A stretch of 58,000 bases of DNA from Cryptomeria japonica (Eukaryota > Streptophyta > Pinopsida > Cupressales > Cupressaceae): positions 306,889,664-306,947,663 of the forward strand of contig NC_081414.1 in NCBI RefSeq assembly GCF_030272615.1, given 5' to 3'. Below, piece by piece: positions 57,343 through 58,000 of this stretch. The position numbers and the translations under genes are program-made. Position 1 is the first letter of the stretch. Each line of letters starts with the position of its first letter. A model generated the notes under the pieces. The model was not told the DNA's origin, made no database searches, and saw only the letters and a program-made list of their open reading frames with translations.

Positions 57343-58000
57343 ATGGCAACTAACATTTCAAGTTCATCTAGTTATTTTGGAGCTATCTTTCAAAGGGCTA
57401 TACCAAAGCTTGAAGGAACAAATTACATAGTATGGAAGATTCAGGTGGAGACTCGTCTGAGATGTCTTGGCAAGGCAATTTGGGAGATCACACAAAATGG
57501 TGTCACCCTTTAATCTGGGATCTAGAAATCCTCCTCTAGCTAACCTGGACAAGGAGATTGAGAATGATTGTAGAGCAAGAGAAGCCCTCTTGTGTGCACG
57601 TTCTAATCAAAAAATAATGGGATTAACAGACAAATCATCTAGAAAGGCTATATGGGATAAGTTGCAGACTCTTAATGAAGGTGACCCTATAGTGAAGATT
57701 GCTAAGCTTGATGGTTACTAGGTGAGATATGAAAATATGAAGATGGAAGAATATGAAAGGATTACTGCATTCATGAAAAGAGTAAATGAGATTGTTATGG
57801 GAATTCAATGTTGTGGTGGAACTCCGAGCAAAGATGAAATTGTTTCTAAAGTCCTAAGAGCCCTACCACTAGCTTACAAAATGAAGGCTACTACTATTAA
57901 TGAGTTTAGAACAATGGTTGATACATCTATCAACATAGATACTTTGGTTGGGAAACTATCTTCTTTTGAGCTTAAGGAATCTGGACCTTCTAGAGCTGTA
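57343..58000 (+). pseudogene. copia-E gag, broken and cut by window end
   Basis: It starts ATGGCAACT at 57343, 45 bases after the primer site: MATNISSSSSYFGAIF, then KLEGTNYIVWKIQVETRL. A frameshift near 57505-57515 moves the frame to LANLDKEIENDCRAREALLC, SNQKIMGLTDKSSRKAIWDK and LQTLNEGDPIVKIAKLDGY. A TAG at 57719-57721 follows, and the same frame continues with VRYENMKMEEYERITAFMKR, VNEIVMGIQCCGGTPS, to the window end. Residue by residue it parallels copia-D gag. Confidence 0.85.

Larger units (their letters stand above)
56146..58000 (+). mobile_element. copia-E: Ty1/copia element, 5' part
   Basis: This plus-strand element is cut by the right window edge: LTR 56146-57284, primer site, and gag from 57343. 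Its gag is clearly related to copia-D gag, but its LTR start (TGTTGGCCATTTGGTGG) differs from that of copia-D (TGTTGGTATTTTGGATATG). The target duplication cannot be checked. Confidence 0.85.

Overview
The window looks like intergenic DNA from a seed plant with a large genome, and a conifer or other gymnosperm is the most likely source (inference). It is AT-rich and has no intact gene, and most of it is LTR retrotransposons nested inside one another and broken by stops and frameshifts. The copia elements use a methionine-initiator-type primer site (TGGTATCAGAGC or TGGTATTAGAGC) and their LTRs share a G-run motif. The gypsy elements resemble the plant Tat lineage, with two RNase H domains and a G-patch after the protease.

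Layout from left to right. 1-4968: 5' part of a minus-strand gypsy element (gypsy-1: gag start, long leader, primer site, LTR). It is inserted into the integrase of a truncated minus-strand copia element (copia-A, 4969-7231). 7232-13816: copia-B, a minus-strand LTR element with primer site, polypurine tract, a piece of gag, and no protease, integrase or reverse transcriptase. In place of pol it carries a non-pol reading frame of about 1039 codons (ORF-a). 13817-15439: fragment of another copia-type LTR. 15440-26031: a second non-pol frame (ORF-b, plus strand, 1029 codons once insertions are discounted), split by two probable solo LTRs with perfect 5-bp target duplications (17438-22030 and 22910-24728). 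26032-49547: gypsy-2, a minus-strand Tat-like element with 3' LTR, polypurine tract, an antisense gene for a plant mobile domain (PMD) protein, and integrase, RNase H, reverse transcriptase, G-patch, protease and gag. It is interrupted by a nearly full-length copia element (copia-C, 34593-41733) and by a chimeric solo LTR of the copia-C family (46613-48276). 49678-55228: copia-D, a minus-strand copia with an in-frame deletion of the reverse transcriptase core. 56146-58000: 5' LTR and gag of a plus-strand copia (copia-E), cut by the window end.

The retroelement genes encode the usual capsid, protease, integrase and reverse transcriptase/RNase H functions, and every copy is inactivated. The point of most interest is that three large frames unrelated to pol (ORF-a, ORF-b and the antisense PMD gene) sit in or among these elements. 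ORF-a and ORF-b have almost the same native length and seem to share a motif. They may be a PMD-like family that plant LTR elements carry or that replaced pol. Coordinates of LTR ends, primer sites, polypurine tracts and target duplications were read directly from the sequence. Family assignments rest on motifs recognised by eye, without database searches.
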